From: Alphaproteobacteria bacterium
Lineage (GTDB): Bacteria > Pseudomonadota > Alphaproteobacteria > Reyranellales > Reyranellaceae
Length of the DNA: 40,218 nt
NCBI GenBank assembly: GCA_019235415.1
Contig: JAFAKN010000316.1
Coordinates: 1 to 40,218, forward strand
Reading direction: 5' to 3'
Numbering within the stretch: position 1 is the first letter of the stretch; each line of letters opens with the position of its first letter. A program made the position numbers and the translations under genes. The notes under the pieces are model-generated. The model was not told the origin of the DNA. It saw nothing but the letters and a program-made list of their open reading frames with translations, and did not search any database. Below are positions 1-11,551 of the stretch, one piece after another.

Positions 1-3467
<3,467 letters not shown>

Positions 3468-3715
3468 GAAACGGTAAATACAGGCTTCTTGAGGCGAAGG
3501 ATGCTTGTCGTCGAGTTGTGGCGACCGGCATAGACAATCGAAAGTTGCAGGTGCCGCAACGCTCCTCAAAAGAGCAATGGAAAGAGGCCTCGTCTGATCG
3601 ACCTCGGCCGGGCGTAGCGGCAAGCGTTCTTGGGCTTTGCGTGGGCGCGTGAAACTCACCTGCCCGTGATCCCGTTTGAACAATCCGCCGGCGCGCCTGA
3701 TAGAGTATCTCGGTC

Positions 3716-5506
3716 ATGCCGCGCGCCACCTGGACATGGACCTTCGATCTTGCGCCGGACGAGCTGTGGCCGGTGCTGGCCGACACCAATCGCTTCAACG
3801 AGGCAATGGGGCTGCCGGCCTACACCCTGGAGGAGACGCCGCAGGCCAACGGCACGGTGGTGCGCCGCGGCCGCGGCAAGGCCGCGGGCTTCGATCTCGC
3901 CTGGGAGGAGAAGCCGTATGAATGGATCTGGGGCCGCCACTTCCGCCAGGCGCGCGTCTTCACCAAGGGGCCGTTCCGCCAGTTCGGGCCGGTGTTCGAT
4001 CTCGAGCCGCTGGCGCTGCCGGACGGCCGAATTGGCAGCAAGGTCACCTATGCGCTGGAATACGAGCCGCTGACCTGGCTCGGCCGCCTGTTCGGCGCCC
4101 GGCTGGCACGGCAGGCCGGCGAGGCGGTGGGCAAGCGCGTCCTGCAAGCCGTCGCCTACGCGAAGGGCGAGCGGACCGCGCAATTCGATCTGCCGCCGCC
4201 GGTCCTGCCCGAGAGCGCCCGCATCCGCGCCACGGCGCTTGCTGGGGAAATCGATCGCAGTCCATACGGCAACGGGCTCGGCAAGGCGCTCGCCGACTTG
4301 GTGCTGAGCGCCATGGCGAGCGACCTGATGCCACTCAAGCCCAAGCGGCTTGCGCGCGAACTCAAAGTCGCACCGCGCGCGGCCATCGAGGCCTGCCTCG
4401 CCGCCACGCGCAGCGGACTTTTGGCGATGAAATGGGACCTGCTGTGCACCAACTGCCGCGGCGCCAAGTTCAGCACCCCGACGCTCGGCGACCTGCCGCG
4501 CGGCGCCCACTGCCCCTCCTGCAACATCGATTACGGCCGCGACTTCGAGAAGAACGTCGAGCTGTCCTTTGCGCCGTCGCCCACGATTCGGCCGCTGGCG
4601 TTGGGGGCCTTCTGCCTGTCCGGCCCGATGAGCACACCGCACGTTGCGGTTCAGCTCCTGCTGGCGCCCGGCGAGACGCGCACGATCGCAGCCGAGCTGC
4701 CAGCCGGAGCTTATCGCTTGCGAACACTGCACCCTGGCGAAGTCGTCGACTTCGATCACTCGGGCGGGCCGCTCCCCGGCCTGCGCATAACCGCGGCGGG
4801 CGTCGAAGCCCTGCCCCCCGGCGAACGCGGCACCATCACCTTCCACAACGAAGCGGGCTTCGAGCTTGCGGCCGTGATCGAGGACCGAACCTGGACGCGC
4901 GATGCGCTGACCGCGCCCGAGGTGATCTCGCTGCAAGCGTTCCGCGACCTCTTCGCCGCCGCCACGCTGCGGCCAGGGGACGAAGCCGGCGTGAACCAGG
5001 TGGCGCTGCTGTTCACCGACCTGCAGGGGTCGACTGCGCTCTACGAGCAGGTCGGCGATGCGCAGGCCTACAACATCGTGCGCGAACACTTCGCGCTGCT
5101 GGCCGGCATCGTGCGCGACCACGATGGCGCCGTCGTCAAGACGATCGGCGATGCGGTGATGGCCGCCTTCGGCGATCCCGCCGACGCAGTCAGGGCGGCG
5201 CTCGCCATGCAGGCCCGCATCGCCGACCAGCATCTCGTCCTGAAGGTCGGCGTGCATGCTGGCGGCAGCGTCGTCGTCACCCTGAACGACCGGCTCGACT
5301 ACTTCGGTTCGACGGTCAACATGGCGGCACGGTTGCAAGGCCAGAGCCACGGCGGCGACATCGTGCTGAGCCGTGCCGTCGCGCAGGACCCCGCCGTCAA
5401 GCCGCTGCTTGCGGGCTTGCCGGCCAGCGAGGAAAGCATGCCGCTAAAAGGCTTCGCCGAGCCGATCAGCTTCCTGCGGCTGGTTGCCCCTTCGGCCTCG
5501 CCCTAA
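3716..5506 (+). CDS. SRPBCC / zinc-ribbon / class III adenylate cyclase fusion protein
   Basis: 596 residues, cytoplasmic by lack of signal or membrane segments. Residues 1-~150 look like a START/SRPBCC lipid- or ligand-binding domain. The middle region resembles the DUF5939 type found in front of cyclase domains; it carries a probable zinc ribbon, C244/C247 and C266/C269. Residues ~425-585 are a class III nucleotidyl cyclase domain. Metal-binding aspartates are D435 (FTDLQGST) and D479 (KTIGDAVMAAF). K475 and D528 sit at the two base-recognition positions that favour ATP over GTP, and N535/R539 (STVNMAARL) are the transition-state residues, so all key residues are present and cAMP is the expected product. 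The probable job is sensing a hydrophobic ligand and changing cAMP, which is inference. It converges on the lysozyme-like gene, the two stop codons sharing bases 5503-5506 (CTAA). Confidence 0.88.
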   Translation: MPRATWTWTFDLAPDELWPVLADTNRFNEAMGLPAYTLEETPQANGTVVRRGRGKAAGFDLAWEEKPYEWIWGRHFRQARVFTKGPFRQFGPVFDLEPLALPDGRIGSKVTYALEYEPLTWLGRLFGARLARQAGEAVGKRVLQAVAYAKGERTAQFDLPPPVLPESARIRATALAGEIDRSPYGNGLGKALADLVLSAMASDLMPLKPKRLARELKVAPRAAIEACLAATRSGLLAMKWDLLCTNCRGAKFSTPTLGDLPRGAHCPSCNIDYGRDFEKNVELSFAPSPTIRPLALGAFCLSGPMSTPHVAVQLLLAPGETRTIAAELPAGAYRLRTLHPGEVVDFDHSGGPLPGLRITAAGVEALPPGERGTITFHNEAGFELAAVIEDRTWTRDALTAPEVISLQAFRDLFAAATLRPGDEAGVNQVALLFTDLQGSTALYEQVGDAQAYNIVREHFALLAGIVRDHDGAVVKTIGDAVMAAFGDPADAVRAALAMQARIADQHLVLKVGVHAGGSVVVTLNDRLDYFGSTVNMAARLQGQSHGGDIVLSRAVAQDPAVKPLLAGLPASEESMPLKGFAEPISFLRLVAPSASP

Positions 5507-6078
5507 GACCAGTCTTCGGCGTAGAAGCGGCCGCGCTCCCAGACGTCGTTCGAATAGTCGTGCCCGGTGGTGACGGCGTCGGCCTTGTCCGGACTCGCCA
5601 CGCCGCCGGAACCGCAATTGTAGGCCGCGAGTGCGGCTTGCAGTTGCCGCTCGGGTGCCGCAGCCGGAAATCTCGCTGCCATCGCTTTGACGCAGTCCGC
5701 CATGATCCGGGAGGCTTGGTCGATATGCGCTTGGCTCTTCGGATCCGGCTCGCCGTCGATGACGGGATGAGAACGGCGGTCGACCTGCATGATGCCGAAG
5801 GCGTGCCCGCCATCGCCGTTGCCGCTGGGGTCGAGGACATTGCCGCAGCGGCTTTCCCGGCTGGCGATGGCGGCGAGCAGGGCCGGCGGCAAACCGGTCA
5901 AGGCGGCCGCAGCATTGAAGCGATCTTTTAGCGGCGTCACCCGCCCGAGGTCCGTCTTGGCCATGGCGCGTGAGGCGCCGACTCCGCCCGCCAGATGGTC
6001 CTGCTTCGCGGTTTGCGCCGATGCGCCGGTACCGTTGAATTTGCCGAAAATCGTGTTGTCGAATGCGATGGCAGTCAT
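5503..6078 (-). CDS. goose-type (G-type) lysozyme-like protein, GH23 fold
   Basis: 191 residues. Residues ~60-190 match the G-type lysozyme pattern: catalytic-glutamate motif ASRES with E75, then a glycine-rich loop with D89, then FGIMQVDRRSH with D100, and near the C-terminus AAYNCGSG and HDYSNDVWERGRFY. The expected reaction is cleavage of the MurNAc-GlcNAc bond of peptidoglycan. The usual glutamate and both supporting aspartates appear present. The first ~50 residues (Gly/Ala/Ser rich) show no obvious Sec signal, no lipobox and no membrane segment, so export is unexplained; no holin or spanin lies nearby. GGGAGGG about 5 bases upstream supports the start at 6078. The gene is divergent from the cytochrome c gene, with a palindrome between them. 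A soluble lytic transglycosylase of the same fold is the main alternative. Confidence 0.8.
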   Translation of the reverse strand: MTAIAFDNTIFGKFNGTGASAQTAKQDHLAGGVGASRAMAKTDLGRVTPLKDRFNAAAALTGLPPALLAAIASRESRCGNVLDPSGNGDGGHAFGIMQVDRRSHPVIDGEPDPKSQAHIDQASRIMADCVKAMAARFPAAAPERQLQAALAAYNCGSGGVASPDKADAVTTGHDYSNDVWERGRFYAEDWS

Positions 6079-6109
6079 TTCGCCCTCCCAGGAGCGGTCC
6101 CATTCATGA

Positions 6110-6122
6110 TTGTATCATACAA
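6110..6122. promoter_or_regulatory. 13-bp palindrome, probable repressor operator
   Basis: TTGTAT-C-ATACAA is a perfect inverted repeat in the divergent spacer between the lysozyme-like gene (start 6078) and the cytochrome c gene (start 6207). Read on the minus strand it contains TACAAT, a good -10 hexamer for the lysozyme-like gene, although I see no matching -35. GntR-family operators often have this kind of symmetry. Two direct copies of AGTCGTAYAC follow at 6122-6131 and 6139-6148, which could be a second site. The regulator is not in the window. Confidence 0.4.
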
Positions 6123-6206
6123 GTCGTACACACGGAATAGTCGTATACCTGGTTGACCGCGCGAGCGGACAATGCGATTCGACTTGGCAGCATTGGGGGA
6201 GGGGAG

Positions 6207-6704
6207 ATGGGGAAGGGCGTATTGAAAGGCGTCTGCGTGTTGGCCCTGTTCGGCTGGGCGTGCACGGCACAGGCGGCCGATCCGGCGACGATCGCGCGCG
6301 GCAAATATCTCGTCACGATCATGAGTTGCACCGATTGCCATACACCGGGTTACTTTCTCGGCAAGCCCGATTTCACGCGCAGCCTGGGCGGCTCCGAGGT
6401 TGGCTTCGAGCTCCCCGAGCTCGGCGTGTTCTATGGGCCCAACCTCACGCCCGACAAGGAGACCGGGCTCGGCGCCTGGACCGACGAGCAGATCGCCACG
6501 GCCATCACCACCGGCGTCGTGCCGAGCGGCCGGGAGCTTGCACCCATCATGCCGTGGCGTGCCTTCGGCAACCTCACCAAGCAGGACGCGGCGGCGATCG
6601 TCGCCTACCTGCGCAGCCTGCCGTCGGTCAGCAACAAGATTCCGGGCCCGTTCGGGCCACAGGAGAAGCCGACCTCATTCGTGATGAAGGTGGTGCCCCC
6701 GTGA
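6207..6704 (+). CDS. exported monoheme cytochrome c
   Basis: 165 residues, a small periplasmic electron carrier. The ATG at 6207 is chosen because a strong purine-rich site (GGGGGAGGGGAG, 6195-6206) sits directly before it and residues 1-23 then form a normal signal peptide ending AQA; an in-frame ATG at 6153 would turn that site into protein. Heme attachment is C41-T-D-C44-H45, and M115 (APIMPWRAF) is the likely distal ligand. The fold resembles the cytochrome domains that accept electrons from membrane alcohol/aldose dehydrogenases, ending in AIVAYLRSLP. No dehydrogenase partner is adjacent, so the donor is unknown. The stop codon lies inside the first of three 12-bp tandem repeats. Confidence 0.85.
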   Translation: MGKGVLKGVCVLALFGWACTAQAADPATIARGKYLVTIMSCTDCHTPGYFLGKPDFTRSLGGSEVGFELPELGVFYGPNLTPDKETGLGAWTDEQIATAITTGVVPSGRELAPIMPWRAFGNLTKQDAAAIVAYLRSLPSVSNKIPGPFGPQEKPTSFVMKVVPP

Positions 6705-6736
6705 CCTTGCCCGTGACCTTGCCCGTGACCTTGCCC
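6701..6736 (+). repeat. three perfect 12-bp tandem repeats at the cytochrome c stop
   Basis: GTGACCTTGCCC occurs three times head to tail (6701-6712, 6713-6724, 6725-6736). The TGA of the first unit is the stop codon of the cytochrome c gene. A short 6-bp stem, GTCACC (6749-6754) and GGTGAC (6762-6767), follows and may be a weak terminator. The array is too short and its units too uniform for a CRISPR. Confidence 0.8.
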
Positions 6737-6921
6737 GATACTCTGATCGTCACCTTGGTGTGGTGACAGCCGGTGTGAGCGTTCAGAGCGGCAGAAAATC
6801 GCAGGTAACGCGGATATGGCTTGCAAAGTTCCTGCATAGAGACCCCAATATAGGGTAATCCAAAATACTGATTCGCGCGGTCGTCGGGCGTTGTGCCGAT
6901 TCCGGCGATTTCGGAGGCGGA

Positions 6922-8100
6922 ATGGCCAACCTCAAGAGAACCGGCTTCGCCGTTGTCGGCGCGCTCTGCCTCGCGGCGGCTGGCGGCTATTTTTATCTCG
7001 ACCAGGCATCGCGTGACGGGGCAAGGGCTGCCGCCAGCAGCACGGCGCGGCCCGCCGTGCCGGTGACGGTGGCGCTGGCCGTAGCCCGCGACGTGCCGGT
7101 CTACCTGCGCGGGCTGGGCAACGTGCAGGCCTACAAGACGGTGGCCGTAAAGTCGCGCGTCGACGGCCAGATCGTGAAGATCTCCTTCGAGGAGGGCCAG
7201 GACGTCAAGGTGGGCGACCCCTTGTTCCAGATCGATCCGCGCCCGTTCCAGGCGATGCTCGATCAGGCCCAGGCCAATCTGAAAAAAGACGAGGCCCAGC
7301 TCGAGGGCGCCCAACTCGATCTCGACCGCTACGCCAAGCTGGTGCCAACCGGCTTCCAGTCCAAGCAGAGCTACGACCAGCAGAAGGCGACGGTTGATTC
7401 GCTCAGGGCCGCCATCCAATCGGACAAGGCGCAGATCGACAACGCGAAGCTCAATCTCGCCTACGCCGACATCCGAGCGCCGATCGACGGCCGTACCGGC
7501 CAGCGCCTGGTCGACCTCGGCAACCTGATCCAGGCCAACCAGAACACCACGCTGGTGACCATTACGCAGATCAAGCCGATCTACGTGAACTTCACGGTGC
7601 CGCAATACGCCAACCACAATCTGCGCAAAAACCAGGCTAAAAGTCCGTTGACCGTCGTCGCCTACTCGGCCGACGACAGCTACAAGCTGGCCGAAGGCGA
7701 GCTCACCCTGGTCGACAACCAGATCGACACCCAGACCGGCACGCTGAGGCTCAAGGCCACCTTCGCCAACACCGACGAGAAGCTGTGGCCGGGCGAGTTC
7801 GTGAACGTCCATCTGCAGCTTGCGGTGCGCAAGGACGCCGTCACCGTGCCGCAGCGCGCCGTGATGCAGGGCGCGGCCGGCCCGTATGCCTACGTCATCA
7901 AGCCGAACAACACGGCGGAGCGGCGGGCGATCGAGGTCGAGGCGACGCAGGACGGCATCTCGGTGATCGGCAAAGGCATTGCCGTGGGCGAGAAGGTCGT
8001 GGTCGACGGCCAGTACCGCCTGTCCAACGACAGCCCGGTGCGCATCGACCAGCCCAGCGCTACCGCACCCGCCGCCACCGAATCCGGCCGCAAGAGCTGA
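6922..8100 (+). CDS. RND efflux periplasmic adaptor (MdtA/AcrA-like), locus 1
   Basis: 392 residues, membrane-fusion protein that links an inner-membrane RND pump to an outer-membrane channel. Residues ~6-25 form an N-terminal membrane anchor or signal; there is no lipobox cysteine. The lipoyl/HlyD half-motifs (VKSRVDGQIVKISFEEGQDV) are at ~73-95, an alpha-hairpin rich in Gln, Asp and Lys at ~112-180, the second lipoyl half (IRAPIDGRTGQRLVDLGN) at ~190-208, and the beta-barrel and membrane-proximal domains to the end. GGAGG about 5 bases before the ATG supports the start. It is followed after 10 bp by its permease, so they form one transcript. The substrate cannot be read from the sequence. 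Confidence 0.93.
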   Translation: MANLKRTGFAVVGALCLAAAGGYFYLDQASRDGARAAASSTARPAVPVTVALAVARDVPVYLRGLGNVQAYKTVAVKSRVDGQIVKISFEEGQDVKVGDPLFQIDPRPFQAMLDQAQANLKKDEAQLEGAQLDLDRYAKLVPTGFQSKQSYDQQKATVDSLRAAIQSDKAQIDNAKLNLAYADIRAPIDGRTGQRLVDLGNLIQANQNTTLVTITQIKPIYVNFTVPQYANHNLRKNQAKSPLTVVAYSADDSYKLAEGELTLVDNQIDTQTGTLRLKATFANTDEKLWPGEFVNVHLQLAVRKDAVTVPQRAVMQGAAGPYAYVIKPNNTAERRAIEVEATQDGISVIGKGIAVGEKVVVDGQYRLSNDSPVRIDQPSATAPAATESGRKS

Positions 8101-8110
8101 CGCCCGTTCC

Positions 8111-11100
8111 ATGAACATCTCCGAGACCTATATCAGGCGGCCGATCGCCACCTCGCTCATGATGCTGGGCATGCTGGTGTTCGGCGCGGCGACCTACAAT
8201 CTGCTGCCGGTGTCGGCGCTGCCCAACGTCGACTTCCCGACCATCACTGTGTCGGCCACCCTGCCCGGGGCCAGTCCCGAGACCATGGCCTCGTCGGTCG
8301 CCACGCCGCTCGAGCAGCAGTTCGCGGCCATCCCCGGCCTGGCCTCGATGAACTCGACCAGCGGCCTTGGCGCCACGGCGATCACCCTGCAGTTCGACCT
8401 CAACCGTTCGATCGACGGCGCCGCCACCGACGTGCAGACCGCGATCAATGCCGCGAGCGGCCTGCTGCCCAAGGACCTGCCCAACCCGCCGACCTATCGC
8501 AAGGTCAATCCGGCCGACCGCGCCGTGCTGATCTACGCCGTCTATTCCGACGACCTGCCGATGTACAAGGTCGACGACTACGCCTTCGTCATCCTGGCGC
8601 AGAAGATCTCGGCGGTCGCCGGCGTGTCGCAGGTGCTGGTCGCAGGCCAGCAGGACTTCGCCGTGCGCGTGCAGGTCAACCCAGCGGCTCTCGCTAGCCG
8701 CGGCATCGGCATGGAGGACGTGCGCACCGCACTCGCCGGCGCGACGCTGAACCAGGCCAAGGGCAACATCGAGGACGAAGACTTCTCGATCATGCTCGAT
8801 ACCAACGACCAGCTGTTCAACGCCGAGGCCTACAAGAACATCATCGTCGCCTACCGCAACGGCGCCCCGGTCAAGCTGCAGGACGTGGCGCAGGTGATCG
8901 ACGCCACCAAGTCGCCGCGTACTGGCGCCTGGTTCGACGGCAAGCGCGCCGAGCTGCTGCTGATCTTCCGCCAGCCGGGGGCCAATACCGTCGAGATCGT
9001 CGACCGCATCAAGGGCATGATGCCGCGCCTATTGGCCTCGATCCCGCAAAGCGTGCATGTCGACCTGGTGTCGGACCGCTCGCAGTCGATCCGCGATTCG
9101 GTGGCCGACGTGCAGTTCACCATGCTGCTGACCATCGGCCTGGTGATCCTGGCGATCTTCGTCTTCCTGCGCCATTTCTGGGCCACCGTCATTCCCTCGA
9201 TCACCGTGCCGCTCGCCCTGGTCGGCACGTTCGGCATCATGTGGGTCTGCGGCTACTCGATCGACAACCTGTCGCTGATGGGTCTCACCATCGCCACCGG
9301 CTTCGTGGTCGACGACGCCATCGTCATGATCGAGAACATCGTGCGCTACATCGAGCAGGGCGAGAAGCCGTTCGAGGCGGCGCTGAAGGGCGCCGGCCAG
9401 ATCGGCTTCACCATCGTATCGATCACCTTCTCGCTGATCGCCGTGTTCATTCCGCTCTTGTTCATGGGCGGCATCGTCGGCCGCCTGTTTCGCGAGTTCG
9501 CCGTGGTCGTGACGGTCGCGGTCTGCATGTCGGCGTTCGTATCGCTCACCTTGACGCCGGTGATGTGCGCCCAGTTCCTGAAGCAGCAGACCGGTCACAA
9601 GCGCGGCCGCTTCGACCAGATGTGCGAGAACCTCTTCGACGCCTGGGTGCGGCTCTACGACCGCGGCTTGAAATTCGTGTTCCGCCACCAGTTCATCACC
9701 CTGATGTCGACAGTCCTGCTGGTGTTCCTGACCGGCTATCTCTACGTGAAGATTCCCAAGGGCTTCTTCCCCGAGCAGGACACCGGCTTCATCTTCGGCC
9801 AGGCCGAAGCGCGCCAGGACATCTCCTTCTATGCCATGGCCGAGATCCAGAAGAGGCTGGCGGACATCGTCAAGAAGGATCCGGCTGTCTCCGGCGTGGT
9901 CGGCTTCGTCGGCTCGACCGGCGGCAACTCGGCCGAGAACACCGCCCGCATGTTCATCCAGCTTAAGCCGTTCGACGAGCGGCCGGGCGATTCGGCGCAG
10001 AAGGTGATCCAGCGCCTGCGGCCCAAGGTGGCGCAGATCCCGGGCGTGCGCTTCTTCATGCAGGCCGGCCAGGACATCAACGTCGGCGGGCGGCTCAGCA
10101 AGACCGAGTTCCAGTACACCATCACTTCGACCGATGCGGAGGAGCTCAACCACTGGGCGCCGATCATCGAGGAGGCGATGGCCAAGCTGCCCGAGCTGCA
10201 GGACGTCACCTCCGACCAGCAGATCGCCTCGCCGCACGTCGCCATCGACATCGACCGCGATTCGGCGTCGAAGCTCGGGCTGTCGCTCGCCCAGATCGAC
10301 CAGACGTTGTACGACTCGTTCGGCCAGCGCCAGGTTCAGACGATCTACACGTCGAGCACCCAGTACAGGGTCGTGCTCGAGGTCCAACCCGAGCTGCAGA
10401 AGGATCCGACGGCGCTGCAGCGCATCTATGTCAATGCGCCCAACGGCACGCAGGTGCCGCTGAGCACGGTGGCGCGCTTCGTCACCCGCATTGCGCCCTT
10501 GACGCTCAGCCACCAGGGTCAGTTCCCAGCGGTCACCATCTCGTTCAACCTCGCGCCAGGCTTCGCGCTCGGCCAGGCGGTCGAGAAGATCCAGCAGCTG
10601 GAGCAAGACCTCAAGACCCCGATCACGCTCGACGGCTCGTTCCAGGGCACGGCGCAGGCCTTCCAGTCCTCTCTCAGCTCCACGCCGCTATTGGTCGCGG
10701 CCGCCATCCTCGCCGTCTACATCGTGCTCGGCATGCTCTACGAGAGCTACGTGCACCCGATCACCATCCTGTCGGCGCTGCCCTCGGCGGGCGTCGGGGC
10801 GCTCCTGATGCTGATGCTGTTCCACTACGATCTCAGCGTCATCGCCCTGATCGGCATCATCCTGCTGATCGGCATCGTGAAGAAGAACGCCATCATGATG
10901 ATCGACTTCGCGCTCGAAGCGCAGCGCGAGCAGGGCAAGAGCCCGTTGGAGGCGATCCACGAGGCCTGCCTGCTGCGCTTCCGGCCGATCATGATGACGA
11001 CATTCGCTGCGATCGGCGGCGGCCTGCCGCTCGCGCTTGGCCAGGGCGCCGGCTCCGAGCTGCGCCGGCCTCTGGGCATCGCCATCGTCGGTGGCTTGCT

Positions 11101-11269
11101 CGTGTCGCAGTGGCTCACGCTCTACACCACGCCGGTGATCTACCTCTACTTCGACCGGCTGAGCCACTGGCTGTCCGGCAAGCGGCGGCGGCCGAGCGGC
11201 GAGGTGCCGGCGGTGGTCCCGCATCCTACCGACAAGGAGGCTGACGCCGGCACGCGGGCGGCCGACTGA
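8111..11269 (+). CDS. RND efflux permease (MdtB-like), locus 1
   Basis: 1,052 residues, proton-driven inner-membrane pump of the hydrophobe/amphiphile efflux family. The start MNISETYIRRPIATSLMM is typical of the family, so the ATG at 8111 is preferred although the frame stays open upstream inside the adaptor gene. The order is TM1, a large periplasmic loop, TM2-6, a second periplasmic loop, TM8-12. The proton relay is intact: D401 and D402 in TM4 (GFVVDDAIVMIENIV) and K925 in TM10 (VKKNAIMMIDFA). It belongs with the adaptor 10 bp upstream and the small membrane protein 11 bp downstream. It has the same length and the same Asp positions as the first permease of locus 2, so the two are close paralogues. 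No TolC-type channel gene is present. Confidence 0.93.
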   Translation: MNISETYIRRPIATSLMMLGMLVFGAATYNLLPVSALPNVDFPTITVSATLPGASPETMASSVATPLEQQFAAIPGLASMNSTSGLGATAITLQFDLNRSIDGAATDVQTAINAASGLLPKDLPNPPTYRKVNPADRAVLIYAVYSDDLPMYKVDDYAFVILAQKISAVAGVSQVLVAGQQDFAVRVQVNPAALASRGIGMEDVRTALAGATLNQAKGNIEDEDFSIMLDTNDQLFNAEAYKNIIVAYRNGAPVKLQDVAQVIDATKSPRTGAWFDGKRAELLLIFRQPGANTVEIVDRIKGMMPRLLASIPQSVHVDLVSDRSQSIRDSVADVQFTMLLTIGLVILAIFVFLRHFWATVIPSITVPLALVGTFGIMWVCGYSIDNLSLMGLTIATGFVVDDAIVMIENIVRYIEQGEKPFEAALKGAGQIGFTIVSITFSLIAVFIPLLFMGGIVGRLFREFAVVVTVAVCMSAFVSLTLTPVMCAQFLKQQTGHKRGRFDQMCENLFDAWVRLYDRGLKFVFRHQFITLMSTVLLVFLTGYLYVKIPKGFFPEQDTGFIFGQAEARQDISFYAMAEIQKRLADIVKKDPAVSGVVGFVGSTGGNSAENTARMFIQLKPFDERPGDSAQKVIQRLRPKVAQIPGVRFFMQAGQDINVGGRLSKTEFQYTITSTDAEELNHWAPIIEEAMAKLPELQDVTSDQQIASPHVAIDIDRDSASKLGLSLAQIDQTLYDSFGQRQVQTIYTSSTQYRVVLEVQPELQKDPTALQRIYVNAPNGTQVPLSTVARFVTRIAPLTLSHQGQFPAVTISFNLAPGFALGQAVEKIQQLEQDLKTPITLDGSFQGTAQAFQSSLSSTPLLVAAAILAVYIVLGMLYESYVHPITILSALPSAGVGALLMLMLFHYDLSVIALIGIILLIGIVKKNAIMMIDFALEAQREQGKSPLEAIHEACLLRFRPIMMTTFAAIGGGLPLALGQGAGSELRRPLGIAIVGGLLVSQWLTLYTTPVIYLYFDRLSHWLSGKRRRPSGEVPAVVPHPTDKEADAGTRAAD

Positions 11270-11280
11270 GCAGGCGGGCC

Positions 11281-11514
11281 ATGAGCAGTCAGTACGAGGA
11301 GGAAGAGTACTTGGAGCCGAACGAGGAGGAGCTCGAGGCCGCCGCCCGCCGCCGCAAGCTGATCGTGCTCGGCATCATGGCCGCCCTGGTGATCGCGGGC
11401 GTCGTGCTGGTCAACAAGCTCAGGGTGGTGTCGCAGCTGCAGGACTGCCTGATGACCCGCGCCACCAACTGCAACGACCTCGTCGAGCCGCCCAAGCCGG
11501 TCGGGGTGCGCTGA
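11281..11514 (+). CDS. small acidic single-pass membrane protein of RND locus 1
   Basis: 77 residues, not a family I recognise. The N-terminus is strongly acidic (nine Glu among residues 5-19), followed by ARRRK and one hydrophobic segment (LIVLGIMAALVIAGVVLV), then a short tail with two cysteines (CLMTRATNC). The positive-inside rule places the acidic end in the cytoplasm and the cysteine tail in the periplasm. It starts 11 bp after the permease stop, so it is almost certainly co-transcribed. A role as an accessory subunit, like AcrZ for AcrB, is possible on position, size and topology only; there is no sequence evidence for it. Confidence 0.75.
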   Translation: MSSQYEEEEYLEPNEEELEAAARRRKLIVLGIMAALVIAGVVLVNKLRVVSQLQDCLMTRATNCNDLVEPPKPVGVR

Positions 11515-11551
11515 GAGAGGGACGGTTACGCGGCGATTGTGTGGCTCGGCA

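Noticed and set aside
3468-3715. Possible extra coding sequence after lhr (a frame reading GKLRNGKYRLLEAKDAC)
   Set aside because: It has no start with a ribosome site, overlaps the lhr end in another frame and ends without a recognisable domain. I see no gene in this 248-bp spacer.
5503-6078. Prophage endolysin module
   Set aside because: No holin, spanin, structural, integrase or terminase gene is nearby; the flanking genes are chromosomal types.
6701-6736. CRISPR-like array
   Set aside because: Units are 12 bp, directly abutting with no spacers, and only three copies exist.
6800-6900. Sigma70 promoter for RND locus 1 from TTGCAA at 6821
   Set aside because: No -10 hexamer at 15-19 bp spacing; the nearest TATAGG-like box is 22 bp away.
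7979-8110. Upstream extension of the locus 1 permease start
   Set aside because: The extra residues overlap the adaptor gene, are Arg/Ser rich and precede the conserved MNISETYIRRP start.
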